Assembly: GCF_028748145.1 (NCBI RefSeq)
Contig: NZ_CP118181.1
Span: forward strand, 379,433-443,432
Reading direction: 5' to 3'
Source: Entomospira culicis
GTDB lineage: Bacteria > Spirochaetota > Spirochaetia > WRBN01
Length of the DNA: 64,000 nucleotides
Shown here: positions 27,582-36,908 of the stretch, piece by piece
Position numbering within the stretch: position 1 is the first letter of the stretch
Layout of the letters: each line of letters begins with the position of its first letter
The notes under the pieces: generated by a model
Told to the model about the DNA's origin: nothing
The model's database searches: none
The model's input: only the letters and a program-made list of their open reading frames with translations
Made by a program: the position numbers and the translations under genes

Positions 27582-29033
27582 ATGATGAGGCGCTATCTTA
27601 TTCTTATCTATTTCTTATGTCTAGCTTCGTCGCTCTTTTCGGCACAACGATCGTTGCAGACTTTGTCGGCATACCGTATTGCGATGGTGCAACATAGTGA
27701 TGATCCGCCACAACTCAAACAGCTTTGGAGTGAATTGGAGAGTGAGTTATTGCTTCTTTCTCGTCATCAGGTGAGTGAATTTGCGCACTTTTGGTTGCTT
27801 TATCAAGCGAGACTGGAGGAATTTCTTTTTGAAGAGGAGCGACTTAACCGTTTAGAGGAGCAACTGAAAGAGCTTCAAGGGCAGAAGTATCCTAATCTAA
27901 AAGCAATTCAGGAACAAAAGCGTAGTATCAAGGCACAGCGCAAGGTGCTTCAGATGATTCCGCAAAAAATCCCCGATTACAAAGTGCCTGAGCAATTACC
28001 TATTGAGCTTATTCGCGAGAATGGTGTACTTATCAATGAGTTGGAAGATACGCAAATTGGCATCAATTTTTGGTTATTTGCGGAGTATTCGGCGCTGGAT
28101 AATCGCTCTTTTTTCTTCTATTTGTATGGGTATGATCGTATGCAAAATCAGCGGGTGGAGCTTTTTCGTGGGGTAATTCTTTGGGAAGATCGTGCTAAAA
28201 TGTTGCGGAAGGCACTAGATACAGCGCGTCATCTGTGGTTGGGGCGTAGTTGGTCGGCTATTGAATTGGTGGATACGCCTAGTACGTCAAGCTTTCGTCT
28301 CCAGTGGCAAGATGATACAGGCGTGCCGAGGATGCCAGCCGTGGAGCAGAGACATTTAGAGAATTTAGCGGTAGATGACGGGCGATTACGCGCGCATGCG
28401 GTGGGATTTCAGCGTCAGGAGTGGTATCTTTCGCTCCAAGAAAATACCCGCCACGAGCTCTCTTTTGAGGCGATTGTCAGTAGCGATGACGATCGTTTTA
28501 TCCGCACGAATATTAATGGGGCGGAGGTCTATTTGGATGGTATTTATCAAGGGCAAGCACCTCTTACTATCCAAGCACGTGCGGGGCAAATGGTGAGCAT
28601 TGTCGATCGTGCGAAGATTCGTCCGCCATTGATTTACGAAGTACGGGAGGTGGATGAGGAGATATTTTTGCGTTTTTCTCTGCCTATCGATCAACAAAAA
28701 GAGTTGATTTTGGCGCAAAAAAAGCAATTTTATTGGTGGGCGGGGAGCTTTATTGTCTCGTTGATTTTGCCTATTGTTTTTTATAATCTCTATCTTGATT
28801 ATGCACAAAAAGCCAACCGCTATTACTCCTTAGGCTGGGAGTATGAACAGCAACGAGCCTTGCGTATGTCTCGCGGATTTGGTTATGCGGGCATTGGCAC
28901 GGGGATGCTTTCGGGCGGATTATTGGGAGTAAGTATTTATCAGCTTTACAATTATGTGGAGATCTCTCAAGATCCAACGCATCGCCAAAGAAACGAGGCT
29001 GACGATGAGTTGGAAGAGAGTGCGCTTAGTTAA
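27582..29033 (+). CDS. Exported PEGA-domain-like membrane protein
   Basis: The 483-residue protein starts with a signal peptide (residues 1 to about 21). A Gln/Glu-rich coiled segment lies near 85-130. A PEGA-like motif NINGAEVYLDGIYQGQAPLTI appears around 305-325; PEGA folds are small beta domains of envelope proteins. A membrane helix near 385-405 (WWAGSFIVSLILPIVFYNLYL) and a second glycine-rich one near 430-455 follow. It starts one base after the prfB stop with no clear ribosome site, suggesting coupling. It abuts the convergent aminotransferase with no gap. Function beyond envelope location is unknown. Confidence 0.75.
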   Translation: MMRRYLILIYFLCLASSLFSAQRSLQTLSAYRIAMVQHSDDPPQLKQLWSELESELLLLSRHQVSEFAHFWLLYQARLEEFLFEEERLNRLEEQLKELQGQKYPNLKAIQEQKRSIKAQRKVLQMIPQKIPDYKVPEQLPIELIRENGVLINELEDTQIGINFWLFAEYSALDNRSFFFYLYGYDRMQNQRVELFRGVILWEDRAKMLRKALDTARHLWLGRSWSAIELVDTPSTSSFRLQWQDDTGVPRMPAVEQRHLENLAVDDGRLRAHAVGFQRQEWYLSLQENTRHELSFEAIVSSDDDRFIRTNINGAEVYLDGIYQGQAPLTIQARAGQMVSIVDRAKIRPPLIYEVREVDEEIFLRFSLPIDQQKELILAQKKQFYWWAGSFIVSLILPIVFYNLYLDYAQKANRYYSLGWEYEQQRALRMSRGFGYAGIGTGMLSGGLLGVSIYQLYNYVEISQDPTHRQRNEADDELEESALS

Positions 29034-30227
29034 TTAGCGTTGATTGTAAGCTTTGAGCCCTGCTTCAATGATGGCGACAGCTTTCTTGATGCTTTCAATA
29101 TTAAGGACATAGGCGATGCGCACCTCATTTTTCCCTTTATCGGGCGTGGTGTAGAAGCCGGCTCCGGGGGTGAGCATGACGGTGGTTTGATCGACGGCAA
29201 ATTCGGTGAGCAACCACTTGGAGAAGTCTAGGCTATCCTCTACGGGAAGCCCAACCATAAGATAAAAAGCGCCCTCGGGTTTGCGCAGGGTAACTCCAGG
29301 CACTTTAGCAAGGAGATCGCACATGACATCACGGCGTTCTTTAAATTCGGGAATGCTTCGGCGAATAAAATCCATATCTTCACGATAGAGTGCGGCTGCC
29401 CCGATCTGCTCGAGGGTCGTGCCACTAAGGCGAGATTGACAGAGTTTGAGAAAGATAGCTGCGAGCTCTTGATTCTTGGTGAGCAGAAAGCCTACACGTG
29501 CTCCACAGGCGCTAAAACGCTTGGAGATCGAGTCGATGATAACCGTCTGTTGGGCGACTTCGGGTAGGAGCGAGAAGCTCTTGGTGGCAAAGCCGTCGTA
29601 GATATACTCACGGTAAACCTCGTCGGCAATGATCCATAAGTGATGCTCTTTGGCGATTTCGGCGATACGTTTTACCTCTTCCACGCTATAGGTAACGCCA
29701 GTGGGGTTAGCGGGATTGGAGAGAAGAATGGCCTTGGTTTTGGGGTGGATGTGGCGCACGATCTCTTCTTTGCTGGGCAGGTGAAAGCCCTCTTCGATGG
29801 TAGTGGGAATCCCGTCGATCTCTACCTCGACAACTTTGGCGATCGAGATATAGTTGCTGTAGAGAGGCTCGGGGACAAGGAGGCGATCGCCTGCCTCACA
29901 GAGGGCGATAAAGGCGTAAAGGAGCGCTTCGCTACCGCCCGTGGTTACGTAGATTTCATTTTTTTCAAAGGAGGCACCCATATTTTTATAGTAGGTCTGC
30001 ACCTCTTGAATAAGCTCGGGTACGCCTGCGGAGGGCACGTATTGGAGTTGATGCGACTCGATAGCACAGATGCGTTGAAAGAAGACACTTGATACGTCTA
30101 AATCGGGTGCGCCGATGTTGAGATGTAGCACCTTTACGCCTTTCTTGGTGGCCTCTTGTTCGTACGCGGCTAACTGGCGCACTGCACTTGTGGGGATGGC
30201 GTTGGATCGTTTTGATGTTGCTAACAT
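29034..30227 (-). CDS. PLP-dependent class I aminotransferase
   Basis: From ATG 30227 (AAGGAG six bases upstream; an ATG-like start at 30263 lies before it) the protein is 397 residues. Fold-type I features are present: LNIGAPDLDV, TTGGSEALLYA, SNPANPTGV, IIADEVYREY and DSISKRFSACGARVG, whose Lys binds PLP. Members use aspartate, alanine or aromatic amino acids, and the sequence alone does not decide. It lies downstream of kynureninase on the same strand, which makes alanine or kynurenine a plausible substrate; that is context-based inference. Confidence 0.88.
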   Translation of the reverse strand: MLATSKRSNAIPTSAVRQLAAYEQEATKKGVKVLHLNIGAPDLDVSSVFFQRICAIESHQLQYVPSAGVPELIQEVQTYYKNMGASFEKNEIYVTTGGSEALLYAFIALCEAGDRLLVPEPLYSNYISIAKVVEVEIDGIPTTIEEGFHLPSKEEIVRHIHPKTKAILLSNPANPTGVTYSVEEVKRIAEIAKEHHLWIIADEVYREYIYDGFATKSFSLLPEVAQQTVIIDSISKRFSACGARVGFLLTKNQELAAIFLKLCQSRLSGTTLEQIGAAALYREDMDFIRRSIPEFKERRDVMCDLLAKVPGVTLRKPEGAFYLMVGLPVEDSLDFSKWLLTEFAVDQTTVMLTPGAGFYTTPDKGKNEVRIAYVLNIESIKKAVAIIEAGLKAYNQR

Positions 30228-30343
30228 GGAAATCTCCTTGGGTATGAATATACAGATATTCAATATATTTTTATAATTTTGAGATAAAAATTATCATCTA
30301 TGACTCGGTAAAAAGCCATAGACTTAAGTAATATAAAGGCGGA

Positions 30344-31624
30344 CTAAACGACCGTACCCCGATTGATGGAGTATTGCTCGTAGAGTTTGTCCACAATGAT
30401 GGTTTGTAATATCTCCACGACACGATAGACCTCTTCATAGGTGTTATAAAGAGCGATAGGCGCTAGGCGAATAACATTGGGCTCTCGGAAGTCTGGAATC
30501 ACGTGAAGATCGCGTAAGGCGATACTAATGCGATAGGCTTCTTCATGCTCTAAAGAGACATGTCCGCCTCTAAATTGATCCTCACGCGGGTTACCTACGG
30601 TATAGCCAAAGGGCTTGAGTTTATGATCGATAAGATACATGAGGTAGGCGGTAATATGGAGTGATTTTTGCCGAATCTGATGAATTCCTGCCTCTTCAAA
30701 GATCTGCAGTGCGCCTAAGAGCGGGGTCAGCGAGAAGATGTTGGGGGTACCAATTAGCCAGCCGTTGGCATCGATATCTTGATCGAAGGTGTGATTGAGT
30801 TGGAACTGGGTGGCATCTTTGTTGCCAAACCAGCCCCGTAGCCCGGCTTTTTTGCCAAAGTGTTTTTTATTGATATAGAGACCACCTGAGGCACCTGGTC
30901 CACCATTAATGTACTTATAGTTGCACCAGACGGCAAAATCAGCATCGATAGCTTTGAAGTCGTGGGGGATAGCTCCCATTGAGTGCGCTAAATCCCAGCC
31001 GACGAGAATACCTCGTTGATGTGCAGTCTCGGTAATCGTTTGCATATCCAAAAGTTGGGCGCTACGGTAGAGAACTGATGGAAGCCAGACAATAGCCACG
31101 TCCTCGCGCATGGCATCAATGATATCTTGGGTTGCGATGGTTCGGCTATCGCGACTTTTCACGGTAATGAGCGCATCTTTTGGATCTAAATTTTTCAACT
31201 CAATGAGACTTTGCACGGCATAAATATCGCTGGCAAAGTTAAGTTCATCGACGACAATTTTATAGCGCTCTTTCGTTGGGTGATAAAACGTGGCCAATAC
31301 TTGGTGAATGTTTGCGGTAATGGTGCCCGTGGCAATGATTTCCTGCGCATCAGCATTTAACAGAGGGGCGGTCTTTTTGGCGATAAGACGGGATATATTG
31401 AAGTATAAGCCATCTTTAGTGTTCCAAATTTTAATGCCTTCCTTTTTCCAATCCTCCAAACTGGTCAGTAAGCTCTCTTGGGCATCTTTGGAGGCCATGC
31501 CTAGGGAATTCCCGTCCATGTAGATCTCATTCTCTACTTTAAAAAAGCGCTTTTGGAATGGGGCTAAGGGATCTTGTTGATCTAAGTTTTTGGCAAATGA
31601 CACATCGTCTTTAAATTGATACAT
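30344..31624 (-). CDS. kynU: Kynureninase
   Basis: The 426-residue PLP enzyme has the full set of kynureninase motifs: EIYMDGNSLG near 35, GWDLAHSMGAIPHD, DFAVWCNYKYINGGPGASG with the PLP lysine, LRGWFGNKD, LIGTPNIFSLTPLLGAL and FREPNVIRLAPIALYN. It cleaves L-kynurenine (or 3-hydroxykynurenine) to anthranilate (or 3-hydroxyanthranilate) plus L-alanine in the cytoplasm. ATG 31624 follows AAAGGAG. It is cotranscribed behind an MFS carrier, and alanine dehydrogenase is encoded divergently nearby. No other tryptophan-degradation or NAD-synthesis gene is in view, so a catabolic rather than biosynthetic role is inferred. Confidence 0.93.
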   Translation of the reverse strand: MYQFKDDVSFAKNLDQQDPLAPFQKRFFKVENEIYMDGNSLGMASKDAQESLLTSLEDWKKEGIKIWNTKDGLYFNISRLIAKKTAPLLNADAQEIIATGTITANIHQVLATFYHPTKERYKIVVDELNFASDIYAVQSLIELKNLDPKDALITVKSRDSRTIATQDIIDAMREDVAIVWLPSVLYRSAQLLDMQTITETAHQRGILVGWDLAHSMGAIPHDFKAIDADFAVWCNYKYINGGPGASGGLYINKKHFGKKAGLRGWFGNKDATQFQLNHTFDQDIDANGWLIGTPNIFSLTPLLGALQIFEEAGIHQIRQKSLHITAYLMYLIDHKLKPFGYTVGNPREDQFRGGHVSLEHEEAYRISIALRDLHVIPDFREPNVIRLAPIALYNTYEEVYRVVEILQTIIVDKLYEQYSINRGTVV

Positions 31625-31672
31625 TGTGCTTTTCTCCTTTTTATTTTATGGGATAAATATCCCAGAGCATAC

Positions 31673-32881
31673 CTACTGTCCCTTTTTGGATTGCATAACG
31701 TTGTAGATGATCATCCCCATGAGTCCGATGATAGCCACGCCTGCTAGCAAGGTAAATCCCCTAGACCAGCTAGTGGAGAGGATCACTTTGATGGTTAGGG
31801 GGGATCCAACGACAATCATAAAATAATACATTGTATTGACCAGTGAGATATGATAGCCTGTAACTTCTGGTTTTTTCGAGAGGGCGGAGGCTAAGATCAT
31901 CACCGCAGTGTAAGAGAAAGAGATCCCAAAAGAGATAGTAAACCACCAACCAATATAAATGCTGGTGGAGAGATGCGCGTCTGTTATCCAGCTGTAAAGA
32001 GGCACGGCAATCAAGACGCTTATGAGCATTAAGATGAATCCTAACGCTCCAATGATGACAGGTTTTTTGCTCTTTTCAATGATGATACCGGCAAGTACCC
32101 CAGAAATAATGCCCGAAAGACCAAAGGTGCTGGCGTAAGCATTGGCGAGATGGTCGGGCAGTAGGTAGAGATCTTTCATCATAAAAGGCCCGATTTGGAT
32201 CATGGTGAAGAGAATAAAGGTCATCGCCCCATGGCTTAGTGTTAAGATCCAAATTTTTTTATCACTTAGCGCCTGCGTAAGAAAATTTTCAGGCTTATGC
32301 TTGGTATTTTTTTCTGTCCCAATCGGTTCTAACACAAAGATAAAGAGTACCATAGTTAGTAGCGAGAGCACGGTTAGATAGATCCAGATACTACGAAAAC
32401 CCGTTAGCGGAATGAGTGTCGTACTAATATTAAAGATGATCAACTGGGCTAGGGCGGAGAATGTGCCAAAAAAGCCTAATGCCGTGCCACTGCCTTTGTC
32501 GGCAAACCAATGACGAATATATACCATCGCCACCATGAGATACATGGCAAACGAGATGCCTTCAACTGCGCGTGAGAGGAGAAGAAGTGGATAGTTACTA
32601 ATGAAAACATATCCTAAGAGATTGCCTAACGCGAGCACGGCCATTAATAAGACAATTAAACGTTTGGCGCCAATTTTTGCCATCAACATTCCACCTGGGA
32701 TGGCCAGAAAAATTCCTGATATCGAAAAAATAGAGGATAGCAGTTGGATATCGCCTTTATCGACACCTAAAGAGTTACTGAGTGCATCCAGAACTAGGGT
32801 GGGCGCAATTTTGAGTTGACTCATAGAGATGACAAAGGCTCCAAAGTAAATGAACGAAAATTTTAGCCATCGTTGATACAT
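31673..32881 (-). CDS. MFS transporter in the kynureninase operon
   Basis: From ATG 32881 (GCGAGG five bases upstream) the protein is 402 residues with twelve predicted membrane helices in two halves and a charged central loop (EPIGTEKNTKHKPEN). The motif-A position reads GGMLMAKIGAKRLI, as in CynX/NIMT-like carriers. It is first in the operon, 48 bp before kynU, so kynurenine or another aromatic amino acid is a reasonable guess for its substrate; sequence alone does not say whether it imports or exports. A 16-base palindrome (TGGGATA..TATCCCA) lies between it and kynU. Confidence 0.85.
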   Translation of the reverse strand: MYQRWLKFSFIYFGAFVISMSQLKIAPTLVLDALSNSLGVDKGDIQLLSSIFSISGIFLAIPGGMLMAKIGAKRLIVLLMAVLALGNLLGYVFISNYPLLLLSRAVEGISFAMYLMVAMVYIRHWFADKGSGTALGFFGTFSALAQLIIFNISTTLIPLTGFRSIWIYLTVLSLLTMVLFIFVLEPIGTEKNTKHKPENFLTQALSDKKIWILTLSHGAMTFILFTMIQIGPFMMKDLYLLPDHLANAYASTFGLSGIISGVLAGIIIEKSKKPVIIGALGFILMLISVLIAVPLYSWITDAHLSTSIYIGWWFTISFGISFSYTAVMILASALSKKPEVTGYHISLVNTMYYFMIVVGSPLTIKVILSTSWSRGFTLLAGVAIIGLMGMIIYNVMQSKKGQ

Positions 32882-32958
32882 AAACGCCTCGCTTGAAAAA
32901 TAGTTTATAGTGTAAAAGGAGCGACCGAATAAATACGAAGTAATCATTCAATATCTTC

Positions 32959-32988
32959 AGTATAGCATCACTGAATTTATATTGTCAA
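32959..32988 (-). promoter_or_regulatory. Promoter for the MFS-kynU unit
   Basis: On the minus strand TTGACA (32988-32983), 18 bp and TATACT (32964-32959) with TG one base before the -10 are seen. The leader is about 70 nt. Confidence 0.8.
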
Positions 32989-33061
32989 GCTGTTTTTATG
33001 CAACGACAGTTCAATATCTAATGTGGCTACCTGATAGGGTAAAAATCCGCAAAGAAAAAAG

Positions 33062-33091
33062 TAGACAGTAAGTGAGGAGTCGTGATATGAT
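33062..33091 (+). promoter_or_regulatory. Promoter for alanine dehydrogenase
   Basis: TAGACA (33062-33067), 18 bp, TATGAT (33086-33091) with extended TG. It lies back-to-back with the kynureninase-operon promoter, about 75 bp apart, which would suit joint control. Confidence 0.6.
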
Positions 33092-33139
33092 GAAATGTGT
33101 TAGATAGAAATGTTACCTGTTAAGTAAGGAGAGATGAGA

Positions 33140-34246
33140 ATGGTTATTGGATTACCCAAAGAGATTAAAAATCATGAGAATCGCGTGGGGTTGACGCCAG
33201 CGAATGTGTTGATGTTAACGCAGGCAGGGCATAGCGTACGCGTGCAAAGCTCGGCAGGTGAGGGTAGTGGCTTTAGCGATGAGGAGTATGTGGCTAGTGG
33301 CGCAACGATAGTTGCTGATGGCGCTTCTGCTTGGGATGCACAGATGGTGGTAAAGGTCAAAGAGCCACAGCCTTCGGAGTATGGCTACTTTAAAGAGGGC
33401 ATGTTGCTCTACACCTATCTACATTTAGCCGCCGAACCTGCGCTTACGAAAGCTCTAATGGAGAAGGGGGTAAGCGCGGTTGCCTATGAGACTGTCCAGC
33501 TAAGCGATCGATCGCTTCCTTTACTCGCGCCGATGTCTGAAGTAGCGGGTCGTCGCGCGGTGAATGTTGCTTCGACCTTTTTAGAGAAGCATCATGGTGG
33601 GAAAGGGATTCTTCTCTCTGGCGTACCAGGTACGGCGCGGGCGCATGTGGTGATTGTGGGTGCCGGCGTAGCGGGCTTGAGCGCAGCACGTATGGCGTAT
33701 GGTCTTGGGGCGCGGGTAACGATTTTGGATGTCAATCTTACACGTTTACGCTACATTGACGACACCTATCACGATATCCAAACGCTCTACTCCAATGAGT
33801 ATAATCTTGCCGAGGTGGTAAAGAGTGCCGATGTCTTGATCTCGACGATTTTGATTCCTGGTACCAAAGCGCCTAAGATTGTCAAAGAGTACATGGTTGC
33901 CTCGATGAGTAAGGGATCGATTGTCATTGACGTGGCAATCGATCAAGGTGGATCGGTGGAGAGCATTGATCGTATCACCAGCCATGATAATCCTGTTTAC
34001 GAAAAGCACGGCGTCTTACACTATTCGGTGGCCAACATGCCAGGAGCCACGCCTCGTACCTCCACCTTTGCGCTGACCAATGCAACCTCGGCCTATCTCT
34101 TGGCACTGGCAAATCATGGAGTTCTCGCCTGCAAGGAGAATCCTGCGTTACTCTTAGGGCTTAATACGCACAAGGGGAAACTCACCTATAAGGCGGTTGC
34201 CGATGCCTTAGGCATGACCTACACCGAGATTTCTTCATTATTTTAG
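33140..34246 (+). CDS. ald: Alanine dehydrogenase
   Basis: The protein is 368 residues from ATG 33140, which is eight bases after AAGGAG; ATG 33134 is too close to it. Ald interconverts L-alanine and pyruvate plus ammonia with NAD. Family motifs are GLPKEIKNHENRVGLTP at the start, MVVKVKEPQPSEY (catalytic Lys region), YLHLAAEP (catalytic His) and the NAD-binding VIVGAGVAGLSAARMA. Two amino-acid/dicarboxylate symporters follow on the same strand and kynureninase, which releases alanine, is encoded divergently. The natural reading is alanine catabolism to pyruvate. Confidence 0.95.
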   Translation: MVIGLPKEIKNHENRVGLTPANVLMLTQAGHSVRVQSSAGEGSGFSDEEYVASGATIVADGASAWDAQMVVKVKEPQPSEYGYFKEGMLLYTYLHLAAEPALTKALMEKGVSAVAYETVQLSDRSLPLLAPMSEVAGRRAVNVASTFLEKHHGGKGILLSGVPGTARAHVVIVGAGVAGLSAARMAYGLGARVTILDVNLTRLRYIDDTYHDIQTLYSNEYNLAEVVKSADVLISTILIPGTKAPKIVKEYMVASMSKGSIVIDVAIDQGGSVESIDRITSHDNPVYEKHGVLHYSVANMPGATPRTSTFALTNATSAYLLALANHGVLACKENPALLLGLNTHKGKLTYKAVADALGMTYTEISSLF

Positions 34247-34285
34247 GATTAATTATGGATTTTTATAGATCTTTTGATATATTTA

Positions 34286-34294
34286 TGCTATAAT
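34286..34294 (+). promoter_or_regulatory. Extended -10 promoter for the first symporter
   Basis: TGC directly followed by TATAAT (34289-34294). The -35 position holds only a weak TAGATC 17 bp upstream. A leader of about 25 nt contains AAAGGAGG. Confidence 0.55.
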
Positions 34295-34325
34295 AACCAA
34301 AAGATTCGAGAGAAAGGAGGAGATA

Positions 34326-35522
34326 GTGGGTAAGAAAAAGATGCCGTTGTTGGTAAAGTTGATATTAGGGATTGTGCTGGGTATTGCGATAGGATTAAGC
34401 ACGAAGGCGATGGGATTCCTCTTGCCAATTCAGCTACTTGCAACATTTAATGGCTTATTTGGTAGCTTCTTAAGCTTTGTTGTCCCGTTATTGATCCTCT
34501 CCTTTGTCTCGGTGGGGATTGCCGATTTAGGAGGTGGCGCGGGAAAGTTGTTGGGTTTATCGGTGGGTATGGCGTATGTAAGTACGATTGTCTTTACCTT
34601 ATTGGCGATGTTTGCTTCCCAGCTCATCGTCTTTCCTGCGCTCTTAACGCCGAATGCGGTCTTTAGCGATCTTATTGATAATCCAAAAAATTTCTTGGTG
34701 AGCGGTCTCTTTAGTATTCCGATGCCTCCCGCATTAGATGTGATGACGGCACTGCTTTTAGCATTTGTTTTGGGGGTCGGTCTCACCAAAATTGGCGATA
34801 TGGGCAAGCCTCTCTTTCAAGGCTTGCTTGCCTTTCAGAAGATCATTGAGAAGTTGATCGCAGCGATCCTTATTCCCTTGTTACCGATTCATATTGCCGG
34901 AGTCTTTGCTAATATGAGCTATGGGGGCAAGGCTTTTGAGGTGATGCGGATGATGATGGTGGTCTTTGGGATTATCTTGAGTTACCATGCGATTACGCTC
35001 GTGATCCACTTTGTAGTTGCCTCTATTGTACAAAAGAAGAGTCCGTTAAAACTCTTTTTGACGATGTTTCCGGCATATGTAACGGCGCTAGGTACGCAGT
35101 CTAGTGCGGCGAGTATTCCAGTGAGCAAGCAACAGATGAAGCAAGCGGGGGTGCGCGAGGATATTGCTAACTTTACCGCCCCTCTCTTTGCAACCATCCA
35201 CATGCCAGGTAGCGCGATTACGATTAGTACGATTGCTTTCTCTTTAATGTATATGAGTGGTGCTCCTTTTGATTATAGCGTGGCGATTAACTTTGTGTTG
35301 ATGCTAGGGATTGCGATGGTAGCAGCCCCTGGGGTTCCTGGGGGGGCGGTGATGGCAGCTTCGGCGATTTTGATCTCGATTATGGGGTTTGGCGAGACAC
35401 TATTAGCGCTTACCATTGCGATGCATTTAGCGCAAGACTCCTTTGGTACGGCCTGTAATGTTACGGCAGATGGTGCATTATCCTTGGAGATCGACGCGAT
35501 AGCTGGTAAAATGAAAGAATAA
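34326..35522 (+). CDS. Dicarboxylate/amino acid:cation symporter (DAACS family)
   Basis: The 398-residue membrane protein starts with GTG at 34326, five bases after AAAGGAGG. The DAACS core is visible: a first helix with LLVKLILGIVLGIAIGL, the serine-rich reentrant loop ALGTQSSAASIPVS, PGVPGGAVMAAS and a C-terminal QDSFGTACNVTADGAL that occupies the place of the usual substrate-binding D..RT..NV.GD. The Arg-Thr pair is absent there, hinting at altered specificity (neutral amino acids rather than dicarboxylates). Such carriers import with Na+ or H+. It lies between ald and a close paralogue, so alanine or serine is a possible substrate. Confidence 0.88.
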   Translation: MGKKKMPLLVKLILGIVLGIAIGLSTKAMGFLLPIQLLATFNGLFGSFLSFVVPLLILSFVSVGIADLGGGAGKLLGLSVGMAYVSTIVFTLLAMFASQLIVFPALLTPNAVFSDLIDNPKNFLVSGLFSIPMPPALDVMTALLLAFVLGVGLTKIGDMGKPLFQGLLAFQKIIEKLIAAILIPLLPIHIAGVFANMSYGGKAFEVMRMMMVVFGIILSYHAITLVIHFVVASIVQKKSPLKLFLTMFPAYVTALGTQSSAASIPVSKQQMKQAGVREDIANFTAPLFATIHMPGSAITISTIAFSLMYMSGAPFDYSVAINFVLMLGIAMVAAPGVPGGAVMAASAILISIMGFGETLLALTIAMHLAQDSFGTACNVTADGALSLEIDAIAGKMKE

Positions 35523-35643
35523 ATCGCTTAATATTGTAGGTATTTCCATCTTTTCAATGTGATAGATCTATGTGTTATCTCTAAGTGAAAATTAAACGAT
35601 GACTCACACGCTGATGCGTTTGGCGTATGAAAGGAGGAGGAAG

Positions 35644-36846
35644 GTGGCTACAAGGAAAAAAATTCCCTTATTATTGAAGTTGGTGCTGGGAATTGTTTTG
35701 GGTTTGATGGTGGGGTCTCTGTTGGGGCGATTTCAGGTGGTATGGCCAGTGCGCGTCTTTGCGACGTTTAATGGATTATTTAGCACCTTTTTAAGCTTTG
35801 TTGTCCCGCTATTGATTCTCTCTTTTGTTACGATGGGTATTGCCGATTTGGGCAAGGGCGCAGGGCGAATGCTAGGATTATCGGTGGGGCTTGCCTATGT
35901 GAGTACGGCATTTTTTGTGGGCTTGGCGATCTTTTCTTTTCGCTTGTTGCTTCCTTATATGGGTTTGGAAGGGGGTGGCTTTCAACAGATGATGGACAAC
36001 CCTAATGACTTCTTACTTACCGGCTACTTTAGTATCCCTTTACCGCCGGTGATGGATGTGCTTACGGCGCTGGTGCTTGCGTTTGTCTTGGGCTTGGGCT
36101 TAACCGGCTTGTCGAGCAAGGAGAACGCGCTTTATGAAGGAGCGCATATTTTTCAAGGGATTATTGAGAAGCTAATTGATCGCGCGATTTTACCGCTTTT
36201 GCCTTTACATATCACAGGTGTCTTTATGAACATGAGTTATAGTGGTGAGGCTAAGCACGTGATGAGTATGATGCTGGTGGTTTTTTTGTTTGTGGTTAGC
36301 TTCCAAATTTTGACACTTTTTGTGCACTTTGGTTTGGCTGGAGTGATGACTAAGCGCAATCCATTTAAATTGCTTTGGGAAATGTTTCCTGCGTATGTTA
36401 CTGCGCTGGGCACACGATCTAGCGCCGCCTCGATTCCTGTAACGCGCCGTCAAATGACGGTGATTGGGGTGGATGAAGATATCGCTGACTTTACTACGCC
36501 GCTCTTTTCGGCAATTCACATGCCTGGTAATGCGATTAGTGTTGGCATTATTGCGTTCTCTTTGGCAGCGATTGCAGGCATTGAGGTCTCCTTGGCAGAT
36601 ACTTTTGGGTTAATCTTTATGTTAGGCATTATTATGGTGGCCGCACCAGGAATTCCGGGTGGAGCGATTTTGGCAGCGATGGGCTTTTTACAAACCAATT
36701 TTGGTTTTAGTGAAGCATTGATCACTCTAGCCATTGCGATGGATTTTGCTACCGATCCCACAGGAACAGCAACCAATGTAACCGCCGATGGGGCGTTGGC
36801 GCTCGAAGTGCAAGCGATTATGGAAAAGAAAGAAAAAGCGAAGTAG
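35644..36846 (+). CDS. Second dicarboxylate/amino acid:cation symporter, tandem paralogue
   Basis: From GTG 35644 (AAAGGAGG six bases upstream) the protein is 400 residues and aligns end to end with the preceding symporter (KKIPLLLKLVLGIVLG, FVVPLLILSFV.MGIADLG, YVTALGTRSSAASIPVT, TGTATNVTADGALALE). The two GTG starts correspond. It also lacks the Arg-Thr pair in the C-terminal substrate loop (DFATDPTGTATNV). The pair arose by tandem duplication. An upstream in-frame ATG at 35599 would precede the ribosome site. It ends at a strong hairpin. Confidence 0.88.
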   Translation: MATRKKIPLLLKLVLGIVLGLMVGSLLGRFQVVWPVRVFATFNGLFSTFLSFVVPLLILSFVTMGIADLGKGAGRMLGLSVGLAYVSTAFFVGLAIFSFRLLLPYMGLEGGGFQQMMDNPNDFLLTGYFSIPLPPVMDVLTALVLAFVLGLGLTGLSSKENALYEGAHIFQGIIEKLIDRAILPLLPLHITGVFMNMSYSGEAKHVMSMMLVVFLFVVSFQILTLFVHFGLAGVMTKRNPFKLLWEMFPAYVTALGTRSSAASIPVTRRQMTVIGVDEDIADFTTPLFSAIHMPGNAISVGIIAFSLAAIAGIEVSLADTFGLIFMLGIIMVAAPGIPGGAILAAMGFLQTNFGFSEALITLAIAMDFATDPTGTATNVTADGALALEVQAIMEKKEKAK

Positions 36847-36851
36847 AGCAA

Positions 36852-36880
36852 AAGAGGCGGGGAAGACTCGCCTCTTATTT
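36852..36880 (+). terminator. Terminator between the symporter and the convergent outer-membrane-type gene
   Basis: AAGAGGCG (36852-36859) pairs with CGCCTCTT (36869-36876), followed by ATTTCTT. On the minus strand the same stem is followed by TTTTG, so it can serve both genes. Confidence 0.7.
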
Positions 36881-36908
36881 CTTATCGCTATTTTTTGCCT
36901 AAAAACGC

